DNA of 64,000 nt, taken from positions 13,640,001 to 13,704,000 of the forward strand of contig JBHGNT010000011.1 in assembly GCA_043228905.1 (NCBI GenBank), in the 5' to 3' direction. The stretch comes from Azolla caroliniana (Eukaryota > Polypodiophyta). How positions within the stretch are numbered: position 1 is the first letter of the stretch; each line of letters begins with the position of its first letter. The notes under the pieces were generated by a model, which did not search any database, had not been told where the DNA came from, and worked only from the letters and a program-made list of their open reading frames with translations. The position numbers were made by a program, and so were the translations under genes. This document shows positions 23,743 to 36,778 of the stretch, in pieces.

Positions 23743-23943
23743 TGTTGTATGAGCAAGGAGACGTGGAACGAGCAGTTGTTTTTTCTAAAATGGTGAAGAC
23801 CACTGAGAAGAAAACAAAACAGAAAAAGATACACACAAAAAAATGTTTTTTGGCAGGCACAAAAAACCCTCGTTTTTTATTAGCTTATATACCTAGTGAT
23901 AAATAGTGAGAATTACCTTTTTGGCCTTTCTCACTATCTATCA
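23743..23943 (-). repeat. Copia-1 3' LTR
   Basis: TGTTGTATGAGCAAGG ... CTCACTATCTATCA, 201 bp, nearly the same as 40112-40293 apart from small indels. Target duplication TAGTT at 23738-23742 and 40294-40298. The sense-strand polypurine tract AATGGGAGAT is at 23944-23953. These LTRs are short for a copia element. Confidence 0.9.
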
Positions 23944-23953
23944 ATCTCCCATT

Positions 23954-26105
23954 AAAGGCCAAACAAGGGATCATCAAAGTTGATGGGAAGATTCTACAAG
24001 ACCTACACATCCTAATTGATGAAGATGTTATACAATATACATAAAACGGTGTGTAGCATGAAGAGCTAAGTAATTCCCATCAAGTGACAACAATGCTCTA
24101 ACGCATCATGTGGTAGAGCTTTGGTCTATGCATCTGCAACATTTTCTTGAGAGACAACTTTCTCAAGACTAATGTAGCCAGTTGCTATGCATTCTCGGAT
24201 GAAGTGATATCGCACTCCAATGTGCTTGGTCTTTGCATGGTATACTTGGTTGTTAGCTAATGCAATGGCACTTTGACAATCACAAAACAATATGGGTACA
24301 AGTTGAGATATGCCCATGTCACAAGTTAATCTGGACAATCATACAACTTCCTTACACGCTTCACTAGTTGCAACATACTCTGCTTCTGTAGTGGACAGAG
24401 CAGTACACTCTTGGAGACGAGATCTCCAAGATACAACACCTGCCATAAACTGAAAAATACACCCCAAAATGGATTTTCTATTGTCAGAACAACCAGCATA
24501 ATCAGAGTTTGTATAGCCAATAATGGATACATTTCTGCAACCTAAATATAAACACTTATTCTTGGTGTCACTCAAATATCTCAATATCACTTTAACTACT
24601 TCTCAATGTTTCTTAACGGGGTTTGACAAAAATCTGCTCACGGCTCCCACTACAAATGCAATGTCTAGCCTAGTCGCAATCATAGCGTACATAAGGCTAC
24701 CCACAGTAGATTGGTAAAGAATTTTACTCATCAACTCCTTTTCATTATTAGAATTGGGACATTCATCTTTGCTTAGTTTAACATGCATAGATAATGGTGT
24801 GCCCAAAGGCTTTGCACTCTCCATATTAAACCTCTTGAGTATTTTGCATACATACTAAGATTGAGACAAATAAATACATCCATTACTCCTATCCTGAGTA
24901 ATACGCATTCCCAGGATGTGTTTAACATTTCCCAAATTTTTCATATCAAAGGTTTGACTTAGAGTTTTCTTTAGTTTGGACAACTCATCCTTCTTTTTAG
25001 CGACAATGAGCATGTCATCTACATAGAGTATCAAAATTGCATATGAGTCATCTATACATTTCTTTGTATATAAGCATGAGTCTTCATTACTCCTAGTATA
25101 ACTTTAGGACCTCATAAATGCATCGAATTTTTAATACCACTTTAGAGGTGATTGCTTAAGACCATATAAACTTTTCTTAAGTTTACATACCAAATGCATT
25201 TTCCCATAAACTTCAAAACCCTTTAGTTGCTCCATATAGATCTCTTCATCAAGATCTCCATGCAAAAAAGCAGTTTTTACATCCATTTGAAATAAATCAA
25301 GATCATTTTTTGCAACCAATGCAAGCATCATGCGCAATGTAGTCATCTTGACTACCAGAGAGAAGATTTCATCGAAATCAACTCTTTGTTCTTGTTTAAA
25401 ACCTTTTGCCACAATGCGAGCTTTATACTTAGGAATAACACTATCGGATGTGTATTTGTACTTATACACCCATTTAAATGGTAGTGCTTTCCTACCTTTT
25501 GGCAAAGGCACTAAATCCCAAGTTCCATTCTTATGGATACTATCCAACTCATTTTGCATTGCTTGTTTCCACTTAGCATGATCGTGGACAGATATGGCTT
25601 CATTGTAACATGAAGGCTCGCCGGCATCTAATAGCATTACATAATCATCAAATTTACTGGGTGGTTTGGAGACACCTGTGGATCTCCTCAATGATTCCTA
25701 AACCTGAATACCATCAGGTTGTGCATGAGAAACATCATTCTAAGCATATTCTTGCTAAAAATCATCATTTTGCATATCATTGTGTTGAGCATCATCATGT
25801 TGACCAATAATAGTTTTTCATGGCTAAGCACATGTAGAAGCATCTACATCAATGAGATTTGTTTGTTTTACATCAATAGAAGGCACAATATCCTTAAACA
25901 TAACCTTTCTCACTTCTACCTCCTTTACAGACTGTTTATGCATTTTGTTCTCATAAAAAACAACATCGCTACTTCTGACCACAGTATGTGTGTCAGGGTC
26001 CCATAAGTGATATCCAAATTACCCATCAATTCCATAACCAACGAATATACATTTTCTGCATTTATAGTCCAATTTCTTTCTTAGTTGTTTTGGAATCTGT
26101 ACATA
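23954..26105 (-). pseudogene. Copia-1 pol, downstream part: integrase end, RT, RNase H
   Basis: Sense order from 26105: integrase C-terminal piece (YVQIPKQLRKKLDYKCRKC), a stop after GYGIDG, then RT from about 25.7 kb (HAKWKQAMQNELDSIHKNGT, FQMDVKTAFLHGDLDEEIYM, LYGLKQSPLKWY), the active site ILYVDDMLIV at about 25.02 kb, and RNase H to 24.13 kb (STTEAEYVATSEACKE, CDCQSAIALANNQVYHAKTK). Stops and frameshifts at about 25.13, 24.85 and 24.6 kb. The RT YVDD motif is intact. Confidence 0.9.
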
Positions 26106-26110
26106 TGCTT

Positions 26111-26543
26111 TGTTGAGAAGCAAGCTCAACAAAGGTATGTGATGCTTATTGAGAAATAAGCTATAGTAGCTATTAGCTACTTAGCTACTAGTGGACATAA
26201 AGGTGAAACAGTTATTTAGCTATGCAGAGCTATTTCGCTACTAACAACTATTTAGCTATTGACAGCTATTTAGCTTCATATGTAAGTGACTTATAACTTA
26301 GGTAAAAAGTAGGAGAGTGAGATATAGAATAGAAAAAAGTATGTAGTAAAGAGTGTGTATAGAAGTAAGAACAGAAAACTGACGAGAGTGAGTTGAGCTC
26401 TCGTGTAATGAAATAGAAAAAGCTTTTTGGTTTGCTACACAAAGGTAAGTCTCCTTCCCCTTCCTTTTCAGTCTTGAGCACTAAACGATCTAGCACATCA
26501 TGATCCGTTGTGCACACAGAAGAGTCATAGTGCCTTCGTAATA
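26111..26543 (+). repeat. Copia-2 5' LTR
   Basis: TGTTGAGAAGCAAGC ... CCTTCGTAATA, 433 bp. It contains degenerate repeats of the motif AGCTATTTAGCTA. It ends directly at the primer site. The 3' LTR ends TAACA, so this copy's terminal CA has mutated. Confidence 0.9.
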
Positions 26544-26556
26544 TGGTATCAGTGCA
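26544..26556 (+). promoter_or_regulatory. Copia-2 primer-binding site
   Basis: TGGTATCAGTGCA, directly adjoining the LTR. The first nine bases match the complement of the 3' end of initiator tRNA-Met. Confidence 0.8.
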
Positions 26557-26679
26557 GAGTTGCTCATAAAGAAGATTAGAGCAGTACAGATCTAAAAATT
26601 TTGGTTCTGGTTGTTGATCTAAATCAGAGAGTTGTCTGTGAAGTTAATCATAGCAAAAGCCCTAATTGAAAGAGAGAAC

Positions 26680-29600
26680 GACTACTGAGAATGGAAGCCA
26701 AATAGTCACAGAAAAGTTAGATAAAAACAATTTCCCGGCATGGAAATTCAGAATGACAAATTTCCTGATGGGAAAAGGATATTGGGATTACATTGAAGGA
26801 GACCTAGAAGAGGCTCCAGAGATCCCTGAGGAAAATGCAACTGCTGCACAGTTTAAAGCATTTAAGGAATGGAATCAAGGGGCAAGGAAAGTATTGCATT
26901 AGCTGTCACTTAGTATCTCAGATTCGATGCTTGGACACATACAGGATGTTATGCTTCCAAAAGAAGCTTGGGACAGTTTGGTAAAACTGTTTGCAGTAAA
27001 CACAGGCTAGAAAGCTTCAGTTGAAGACTGAGCTAAATACCTTGGAAAAAGGTAAGATGTTAGTGAATGAGTATGATCTGAAAATAAAGAAGATATGTGA
27101 ATCACTTGCTTCAATGTGAAGGTCCCAAGTTTTCCAGATCTGGTTTCAATGCTTGTAGTGGAAGAAAGAAATCAAATGGATGATGTAAACAAAGGAAACT
27201 CTGAGACTGAGGGGCAAGCCCTCTACAATAGAAGACGTTAATCTTTCTTTCTTTCTTTCTTTCTTTCTACAATTGTGTTGGAAGAGGCCGAGGAAGCGGC
27301 CATGGAAGATTTGGTTCAGTTAGAACCAACAACAATTATCAAGGACGAGAACAACAGGCTACAAGTGGAAGAAACAACATCAGAGGTAGAGGGAGCAATC
27401 GAGGTAGAGGTAAACAAACTTATTTGAATGATGATGGTTGTTGGTATTGTGGAAAACCAAGCCATACACAGGTTGAATGCTATAAAAAGCTAAAGAGAGA
27501 AGAGACATCAAAATGACTATGCTTCAACCAATGAAGACTATGATAAAGATGGTGCATTTGTGATGTAACATGAAACAGCAACAATGGTTGAATGTTCACA
27601 AAGATGCAATGAAGAGTTTATGTGGTATGTAGATTCTAGGGCATCTAATCATATGACTGGACATGCAAATTGGTTTGAAAGTCTAAGAGAACCAGAGATT
27701 CCTGGTTATGTACAAACAGGTGATAACACCACTCATACAATCGAGCATGTTGGAGATATCCCATTGTGGGAAGAAAAAGGAAAAATAAAGTATATGTTGA
27801 ATGTGATGCATGTTCCAAACCTTACAAAAAATCTGATTTCTGTTGGACAGATAGTAGAGCAAGGAATGCAAGTTAAGTTTAAGCAAAGTAGATGCTTTAT
27901 AGAGAAACAAGGAAAGCTTATTGCAAAAGGAAAACATCAAGGAAGAATGTTTGTGTTAGATGTGGATATGCCTAAAAAGATTACAACAATGTTTGCAGAA
28001 GGAATGAGTGTAATCTCAGATGTGGAAATGTGGCATAAAAGAATCGGTCACATAAGTATGCAAACCTTGAAAAATATGTTGAGGAAAAATGCAGTGGTTG
28101 GACTGCCTAAGTTAAAAGACTGTGAGATGAGCAAAATATGTGAAGCATGCCAATATGGAAAGCAAAACAGGTTACCTTTTCCTCATGAAAGACATGTAAG
28201 CAAAAATTTGTTGGATTTGGTACATACAGATGTATGGGGACCAACAAAAAATGCATCAATTAGTGGATATAAGTTTTATGTAACATTTATTGATGATTGC
28301 TCAAGGAAAACACGGGTTTACTTCATGAAAGAAAAAAGTGAAGTATTTGATTGCTTCCGTAAGTTTAAATGCGTGGTAGAAAACCAAGCTGGAACTAAAA
28401 TAAAGTGTTTAAGATCTGATGGAGGAGAGTACTTCTCAAATGAATTTTCTGATTTTTTGTGCAATGAAGGAATAAGGAGACAGTTTACATGTAGATATAC
28501 TCCACAACAAAATGGAGTTGCTGAGAGGAAAAACAGAACTTTGGTGAACATAACAAGAGCTTTAATGACAGAAAAAAATATGTCATTGTATTATTGGGCA
28601 GAAGTTGTAAACACAACAAACTTTATTCTAAATAGATGTATAACATCTTGAGTACATGAAGTAACTCCTGAAGAATGTTTCCATGGAAGGAAACCTAGTT
28701 TAGGACACTTAAAGTGTTTGGATGCCTTGCCTATGTTCATGTACCCGCTGAAGTAAGAAGTAAGCTTGATCCAAAAGCTGAAAAATGTGTTCTTGTTGGA
28801 TATTCAGAGGAGCAAAAAGGGTATAGATGCTATAACCCTTTGACAAAAAAGATTGTGGTAAGCCGTGATGTAATATTTGATGAGTTGGGCAGTTGGTACA
28901 GCCCAAAACAAAATGTAGAAATTGATGAAGACAATGAAAATGAAGACATGTGAATCTGAAAATGGAAGAGATTGTCATAGAGATGGAAACAATGTTGGAC
29001 AGCAAAGTTCCACATCAATAGAATGTACTGGACCATCTAGAAGCTTGGGTAATAAATCTGAATCTAATGCATGGAGTGGAAAAAAGGCAAGACACAAAAA
29101 ATATGATGATAAAAAGGGGAAACAGAAGATGCCAGAATATGAAATGCTTGATGATGGATCTAGAAACATGGAAGATGTAGATTCAGATACATCATTGGAT
29201 GATGAGCTTGGTATAGGAGCCCTAAAAATCCCTAGTATGGAAAAGGCAATAAAAGATGCAAATCAGAAACTAAGAAGATCAGATAGAGAGAAAAAGACTG
29301 TTGAAAGATTTGGTTATGATAGATATATGGCTATGCATTATGCATACATGTCTAAAGTGGTACAAATCCCTAATCCAAATAGTTTTGATGAAGCAAAATC
29401 TGATAAGAAATGGGTGAATGCAATGCAAGAAGAAATAGATGCATTGGCTGAAAACAGAACATAGGATTTGGTGAAGTTGCCGAAAGAAAAAAATGTTGTA
29501 GGTTGCAAATGGGTCTACAAAACAAAGCATGATTCCAATGGGCATGTAAGTAGACATAAAGCAAGAATTGTGGCAAAGGGATATGCCTAGATGCAAGGAA

Positions 29601-30942
29601 TTGATTATGATGAAACTTTTGCACCGGTTGCAAAGATGGCAACATTGAGGACACTACTTGCTGTGAGTGCAACCAAAAGATGGGTGTTGTACCATGTGGA
29701 TGTAAAAAATGCTTTTTTACATGGTAACTTGGAAGAAGAAGTGTATATGTGTGAACCACCGGGTTTTGAAGATAAGAAGCATCCAGAATATGTATGTAGG
29801 CTGAAAAAGGCTCTCTATGGACTGAAACAGGCACCGAGAGCATGGCATAAAGAACTTTCAAAATCTCTGAAAAAGATTACCTTCAAGATGTCAAAAGTGG
29901 ATCCATCACTATATGTAAAGAAGATAAATGGTTGCATTGTTGTTATCTTGATATATGTTCATGACTTAATCATTGGAGGTGATTCTATGGATGAAATAAG
30001 GAACCCTAAGAAAAATCTTGAAATGCAATTTCATATGAAAGATTTGGGAGAGTTGAGATACTTTCTTGTTATTGAGATAATCAGATCTGAAAGTGGTATA
30101 TATATGTTGCAACAACTATGTTGAAGAAGTATGGTATGCTTGGATGCAAACCTATTGGTGTACCACTAGATAAGAATTGCAAATTGAGGGTTGATTTGGG
30201 AGCCAAAATAGAAGATGTAAACATGTACAGGTATATGGTGGGCAACCTCATATATTTGACTATAACAAGACCTTATTTGAGTTATGTTATTGGATTAGTC
30301 AGTCAGTTTATGCAACAGTCAACAAAGCCACATTTGGACTGTATTAGAAGAATCTTGAGGTATGTGAAAGCTACTCGGAACTATGGACTGTTTTACAAGG
30401 CTGATCTTAACATAAAGTTGGAAGGATATACATATGTTGATTGGGTTGGAAGCCAAACTGATAGAAGATCCACAAGTCGATATATGGTTACATTGGGAAG
30501 TGTAGCTATTTCATGGAGTAGCAAGAAACAAGCTATTGTTGCATTATCAAGTACTGAAGCTGAATATAGAGGAGCTGCAATAGCTACTTGTGAAGAGGTA
30601 TGGATCAGAAGATTGCTTGTTGATTTGGGAGAATATATAGATGGTGTTGTCACAATTTGGTGTGACAATATGAACAACATTCAGCTTGCAAAAAACCCAA
30701 TGTTCCATGCAAGAACAAAGCACATTGAAGTGCATTATCACTTTGTTAGAGAAAAAGTGATTGATGGAGAAGTGGATCTGTTGTATGTAAGTACAAATAA
30801 GCAAGTGGCTGATATTCTTACGAAGGGATTGAGCATGGAAAAACATACACAGTTAAAAGACATGATGGGAGTTATAACCATCGGCATGGTAGCTGAAAAG
30901 CATGAAGAAAAGAAGATTGTAGATAATCCCAAGAAAGGATAA
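26680..30942 (+). pseudogene. Copia-2 gag-pol (broken)
   Basis: Gag (about 26.7-27.5 kb: KLDKNNFPAWKFRMTNFLMG) is broken by TAG at 26900 and by a frameshift near 27010. The knuckle CWYCGKPSHTQVEC is at 27.43-27.47 kb. The protease motif WYVDSRASNHMTG at about 27.63 kb has Gly replaced by Arg. A GAG-pre-integrase block (MWHKRIGHIS) follows, then integrase with the three acidic positions in HTDVWGP, RSDGGEY and QNGVAERKNRT. There is a TGA at 28649 and stops at 28951, 29464 and 29588. RT runs 29.59-30.12 kb (DVKNAFLHGNLEEEVYM), but the active site reads IYVHDLIIGG at 29951-29980: the first catalytic Asp is His. RNase H and tail end at 30942 (STEAEYRGAAIATCEE, HARTKHIEVHYHF). Fully inactive. Confidence 0.9.
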
Positions 30943-30950
30943 GTTGAGCT

Positions 30951-30960
30951 TGAGGGGGAG
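30951..30960 (+). promoter_or_regulatory. Copia-2 polypurine tract
   Basis: TGAGGGGGAG abuts the TGTTGAG start of the 3' LTR. Confidence 0.85.
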
Positions 30961-31034
30961 TGTTGAGAAGCAAGCTCAACAAAGGTATGTGATGCATATT
31001 GAGAAATAAGTTATTGTAGCTATTAGCTAATTAG
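30961..31034 (+). repeat. Copia-2 3' LTR, first part
   Basis: The first 74 bp match 26111-26184 closely, then E2 starts. ATTAG at 31030-31034 is the target duplicated at 37202-37206. Confidence 0.9.
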
Positions 31035-31126
31035 TGTCAGGAATAGTACTGAGACAAAGAAGAAATTAGTACTAAGAGAGGAATATTAGTACTAAGAGGA
31101 ATAGAGGGTGTAGAACACTCGAGAGA

Positions 31127-31171
<45 letters not shown>

Positions 31172-31492
31172 TGAGTGAGAGATCGAGGGAGAGAAAATGA
31201 TGATGACAGCGATATATTATGTGAGAAGAATATACAAGGAAGGCTAGGAGGCTTAAGACTGACGTTGAACCGATTTGGTTCGAAATAATGCCTTGTGCCT
31301 CCTTTTATAGTGTTCTCAAGAGTAGTCCTGAAGCTTCTAGAATGTTCTAGAGAAATCTAGAATATAAATTAATTTTCTATAGTAAAACTTAAATAAAATC
31401 AATATCCTATGTATTACAATAGATAGTGTAATGGTCAAGAGCTCGACCCATGTATCATAAGGTCATGGATTCGAGTCTTGCCATATCATGAC
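31035..31492 (-). repeat. E2 3' LTR
   Basis: 458 bp. Contains an (AG)n run (31129-31168), the TATA-like CTATAAAAGG on the sense strand (about 31310) and the start segment TTGAACCGATTTGG (31265-31278, plus strand). At the right end is a tRNA-like pair of boxes (TAGTGTAATGGTC, GGATTCGAGTCTTGCC). The sense polypurine tract AAAGTTGGGATAG follows at 31505-31493. Confidence 0.92.
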
Positions 31493-31505
31493 ACTATCCC
31501 AACTT

Positions 31506-34500
31506 TAAAATGACGAGTGTCACGAGTTGTTTTGGATCGAGGACCTGGATATCGACGATGGAAGTCTTCAAGAAGAGCACGAGCATTGGTCATATTCTCT
31601 ATTGGTTCCCAAGTGTGCTCGTTGGGACTATATCCTAGCCAATCAGCTAAATAGTAGAGCTTGTTGTGAACAATCTTGGAATCGAGGATGGCGGCAACCT
31701 CATACTCAGGTCCATCTTCAAGTTTGATCGGGGGTGGAGGTTGTGGAATACGTCTTGGGATGGTGCTATCTTGATAGGGTTCGAGGAGAGAACTATGAAA
31801 TACCGGATGAATGCGAAGTTGTGGGGGTAGATCGAGACGAAAAGCGACATCATTAATCTTTTCGATAATACGGAAAGGACCTAATCGTTGATAATCCAAC
31901 TTCTCGCATGGGCGAATAGTCTTGATGTGTCGTCGTAGTAGCCATACCCGATTTCTAATGTTAAAACTAGATGGAAGCCGATGATGATCCGCGTAAACCT
32001 TGTGTGTTTGTTGAGCTTGTTGTAGATGAGTAGATAAATCTACTTGTATCTTGCGTAACCGCTCCAAACGATCCTCTACACAAAGATTTGTGGGTAACTC
32101 TTGGGTTTCAAATACATACCACCGGGGTGACAGCCCGTATAAGCATAAAATGGCGTAACTTTAGTCGATGAGTGGATAAAGTTATTATAGGAAAATTCGG
32201 TGTAGTGGAGAATATCCGCCCAGTCATCTTGATGATAGCTTAGAAAGCACCGGAGATACTGCTCCAGCGTTTGATTTGTTCGTTCTGCTTGGCCGTCGGT
32301 TTGCGGGTGGTAGCCGGAGGAGAGGTTACAAGTGACCTTGAGCATTTTAAAAAGGTGATTCCAGAATTTCGAGACGAACTGGGGTCCACAGTCGCTGATG
32401 ATATTATTAGGAAGGTCATGATGCCGACATATATCACGCATGACAATTTCGACGGTTTTTTCACTGGAGATTTCCTTAGTACATGGCAGGAAATGAGCCA
32501 TCTTCGTATATCGATCTACTACTGTTAAAATCGCATTGAATCCCTTAGAGACTGGAAGATCTGTGATGAAATCTAGAGCAATGGATTGCCACGTCTCGCT
32601 TGGAATTGGTAATGGTTCTAATAAACCATATGGATGATGCCTTTGCATTTTTGCTCTGCAACATGTATCACAAGTCCGAATAAAATCTTTGACAAATTGT
32701 CGCATACATGGCCACCAGAATTATCGTTGTACTAAATCTAATGTCTTAGTACTTACCAAAATGCCCAGCTGTATATGTGTCATGACAGTTTTGGACTACT
32801 CGAAGGCGGCAAGAACCATTAGGAATATACAAGAGTTTCTTAAAGAATAGTAATCCATCATGACATTCGAATTGTCGATAGTCTGTACCTGGTTGTTGCG
32901 ACTGTGAACAAGATGCTCGAGAGGGATCAATTTGTGCTAGAATGGCTTGGGCGAAAGCATCTATCTTCAAGTCCTCACGTATGGTATCGATAACGTGGGA
33001 ATCCAAGGGCATGCCGAAGACCTGTGTTGCTTGCAGTCGTGCCGGTCCCAAGATTACTTGCTTTTGGTTATCGAAAGCTAGCTCATCGGGACGCAATGCT
33101 AGATACGAACATTGTGATAATGCATATGCCTTCCCTTGGTGCTTCCCCGGATGATATGTAATTTTGAAGTCGAAACGCGTGCGGAATTAGGCCCACCAAG
33201 CTTGACGTCAATTTAACACACAAGCACTCTTAAAGTAGGAAAGGTTTTTGTGATCACTGAATACGGTGACTTGATGAGAGGATCCCTCTAGAAAATGCCT
33301 CCATTGCGTAACAGAGTCCATTATTGCTAATAGCTCCTTATCATGAATTTCATAGTTGATTTCAGCGGCGTCAAACTTGCGTGAGTGGAAACCCACATGA
33401 TGTACCTTTTCATCATTACCTTGTTGTGACAAAATGCTACCCAATGCGAAATCCGATGCGTCCACTTCCATGATGAATGGTTTTTCTGGATCAACGTGAG
33501 CTAGAATAGGAGCCGATGTAAATGCCTTCTTAAGATTCTCAAAAGCCATGTCCGCTTCTTCAGACCAAACGAACGATTGTCCCTTCTTAGTAAGTTGTGT
33601 GAGAGGCAGAACAAGCTTTGAGTAATTCTGTATAAACTTGCGGTAGAAATTGGCAAAGCCTAAACAGCATTGCACATCTCGCAACGAACGTGGAGTTTGC
33701 CATTCTACCACCGTTTTGACCTTGGTTGGATCCATGGAGATGCCTTCCGAGGAGATGACATAGCCCAGAAATTCCACATGGTTGCACCCGAAACTACATT
33801 TTTCTAGCTTTGCATAAAGACCATGTTCTCAAGTCATTTTAGTACTAACAGTACATGAGAATTATGCTCTTCTTAGGTCTTCGACTAAACCAGTAGATCA
33901 TCCAAATAGATGATCAAACACACATCCAAGAGATCTCGAAATATATCATTTGCCATGTGCTGGAAGACTGTTGGCGCATTAGTGAGGCCGAACGGCATGA
34001 CCGTATACTCGAAGTGCCCATATCTGGGGCGAAACGAGGTATTCCATTCATCTCCTGGTCGTATCCGTACGAGGTTATATGCTCCTCGTAAGTCGATCTT
34101 TGTGAAGAACCTTGCACCATTGATTCCTTCTAAAATACTTGAGATAAGGGGAAGTGCATACCTATTTCTGATGGTGACCTTATTCAAGCCACAGTAATCT
34201 ACAACGAGACAAAGTGATCTATCCTTTTTCTTGACGAAGAAAATGGGTGCGCTAGCTGGAGATTTTGAATGTCGAATGAAACCATTTTCCAAATTCTCCT
34301 CTATATACGCTCGAAGGACTTCTAGATCGGTTGGTGACAAATTATAGATCGGTCCCCATGGTGGCTCTTTTCCCGGTTGTAAATCGATGGGGCAATTATG
34401 CGGTCGATGGTGAGGAAGCATATTGGCTTGTACTTTATCGAACACATCGGCATAATGATGATACTTCTTTGGAAGTTGAACAGTGGACTCCTCTTTAGTG

Positions 34501-36637
34501 GTGTCGGAGGGTTTTACTGATATTGCAAAGAGAAACATTTCTTCCTTGCGTCCTTCTTCCCGCAACTAATGTAGAGAAATGGTTGCAATCTTATGAGTAG
34601 ATCCTCGGGCTTGTCGATACCAGATTTCTCTTGTTCTCCAATCTATGTCTAGGTTATGTAATTCAAACCATGGTAATCCTAAAACAATGGGATATTCTAG
34701 GATACTAATTATATTAAATGATACTACACACGCTAGATTATCTAGGACAATATTAACGGGCTCTGACTCTTCTATGATATTTCCGTAAGCAATGGGACAA
34801 CCATTAATGACTACTACAGTACGCTTGGGCAAAATTCTTATCCATGAAGCAAGAATTAGCTTCGGAATCTAGAAGTGCTAAGACATGTACTGGAGGGGTG
34901 CTTTTAGTACTAACTTTTACTTGGGCTACGAACACATTGCTAACTTGCTTAGAGGGAATGGAACCGCTAATGGGCTACACAAATCTAGGGTTGTCCAACC
35001 AAATGGCTCTTATTTTAGCTGGACTTAGTCATTTAACTCTTCTTTTAACTAACTAAGGACATCAAATTTGTTCGCTAGATTTGGGCTATTAGGACTATTA
35101 GGACTATCAGATATTCCTACTAAAATAGACTCGGGTTTAGTACAATTAGAACTAGCAACTATTTGGTTTACCTGTCTTCTTGGCCTATGGGGACAATTTA
35201 CTACAATATGCCCTGGTCCACCACAATAAAGACATGATAGTCAATTTGCTCGACGTCATTGATTTTCTTCTTCCGATAATGGTTTGTGACGATGTGTAGT
35301 GTCAATCTCCATCGAAGTCGGAGTATTCACTGGAGACACATTATATGACTCCCTCGGAAAAGGTTTCACTACCACTGAGGCATAGGTGGTCTCTGATCTT
35401 GCCCTCAGCATCTAGAATTGTCGTTCCGAACGTCGTTCGAAAAGGCGGTTGTCACATCTCACCGCGCGACTGATTGCTTCTGTTAATGACTTTGGTTCTA
35501 CGCGGAAGGTCAAGTGTAAATCCTTGACATCATTGCGTAAACCATAGCAAAATGATCCATCAATGCTTGATCATCCCAAGGGATATCGGCGGCAAGTAGG
35601 CGGAAATCTGCAACGTATGCGGAGGTTGGACGATCATGTTATCGATTAGGAACACGGTCTACGGTCAGTCCTTCGACCTAGACCTCAAGGTGACTGTGTT
35701 GCAAAGAATGGTACTGTCATATCGTAATACGTAACGGGGCACTTCCCCGTATCCTCGTAGCGTATAAGGGAGACGGCTACAACCGAACTCCTTAGACAGT
35801 GCCCTAGTACTCGCACTTACACCTACGCCCTTACGATTACAATACGCCACAGAGAATCAAAGAACACAACAGATCAACCACAAATATGCACAAAAATCAG
35901 AGAAGGTGGTAGTACTCTATTACAATAACGCTCTATGCACCCAAAATTACACGCTACCTCTTACAAAGGATTTCTGCCCTTTATATACACAGGGTCTTTT
36001 AGCTGTTCACGCTTCCCACGTGAATTGTTAGATGCGTTACGTTTTTACTATATTCTATATTTCTGCGCTCCTATCCGTCGATTACTATCCCGGCGGACAA
36101 CAGATCACCTTGGCGTAATCGTCGGATTTTGTTGATTTTTGTCCTTATGTTGTCAGCATCTCCAAAACAGGCTTTAAACTCGCTTATAAATTCTTCAAAA
36201 TTGTTTAGTAATGGAGATTCCTTTTCTAACAACAGGGCGAACCATGCCAATGTTGAGCCACTAAGTAGAGTGCCTACTAGTCCCACTCGTGATGCATGGG
36301 TGGGATATCGAGAAGGATGCATTTGAATCACTAAACGTACCTGATTTAGAAAACCTCTAAATTGTGATCGGGTCCCATCAAATTTTGCAAGAAGACCGAT
36401 CTTGGGTTCTTTGTGAATCCCTTGAGTGCTTGATCCTCGTTGTTGTAGTGATACAATAGTCGCTTCAAGTTGTTGTACACGTAACGTCAGCTCCCCGTGT
36501 TATTGTTTTTCTAGTGTTATTTGTTGAAGATCCCCCAACAAACGGCGATTTTCTTGTTCTAGTGCTACAAATTTCTCTTTTAAGCACTGGAGCTCTAAGA
36601 AAACAGATTGGTATTCTTGAACGCTAATAGTTTCCAT
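31506..36637 (-). pseudogene. Chromovirus E2 gag-pol (broken)
   Basis: Sense from ATG at 36637 (METISVQEYQSVFLELQCL). Gag is interrupted at 36107-35632 by a solo LTR. The knuckle region is near 35.2 kb. The protease motif LLDSEANSC at about 34.86 kb has Gly replaced by Glu. RT runs 34.5-33.7 kb ([56 protein letters not shown]). RNase H is at 33.6-33.2 kb (FIMEVDASDFALGSILSQQG, VTVFSDHKNLSYF), the integrase zinc finger at about 32.8 kb and its core at 32.7-32.1 kb (WQSIALDFITDLPVSKG, GYHPQTDGQAERTNQTLEQY). Chromodomain at about 31.73-31.55 kb (YLADWLGYSPNEHTWEPIE). A few stops and frameshifts (34.56, 33.85, 33.19, 32.07 kb). Better preserved than A. Confidence 0.9.
35637..36102 (-). mobile_element. 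Solo LTR in E2 gag, innermost layer
   Basis: Plus strand TGTTATCGATTAGGAAC ... CCGGCGGACAACA, 466 bp, flanked by the target duplication GATCA (35632-35636, 36103-36107). Gag of sister element A is continuous at this point (about 4.52 kb), which confirms the insertion. A sense-strand TATATAAAG (plus 35978-35986) suggests minus orientation. The family is not otherwise present in the window. Confidence 0.92.
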
Positions 36638-36778
36638 TTTACTAGGGAGGATAAGAGGATTAGTATGAAGGGGAAAATGGGGTAAGAAGATAAGGGAAAC
36701 CAGAAAGAAGACCGGAAAAAAGGGAAAATGTAAGAAGATAAATGGAAGAGGAGGAAAGGAGGAGACGGAAGGAGGAAA

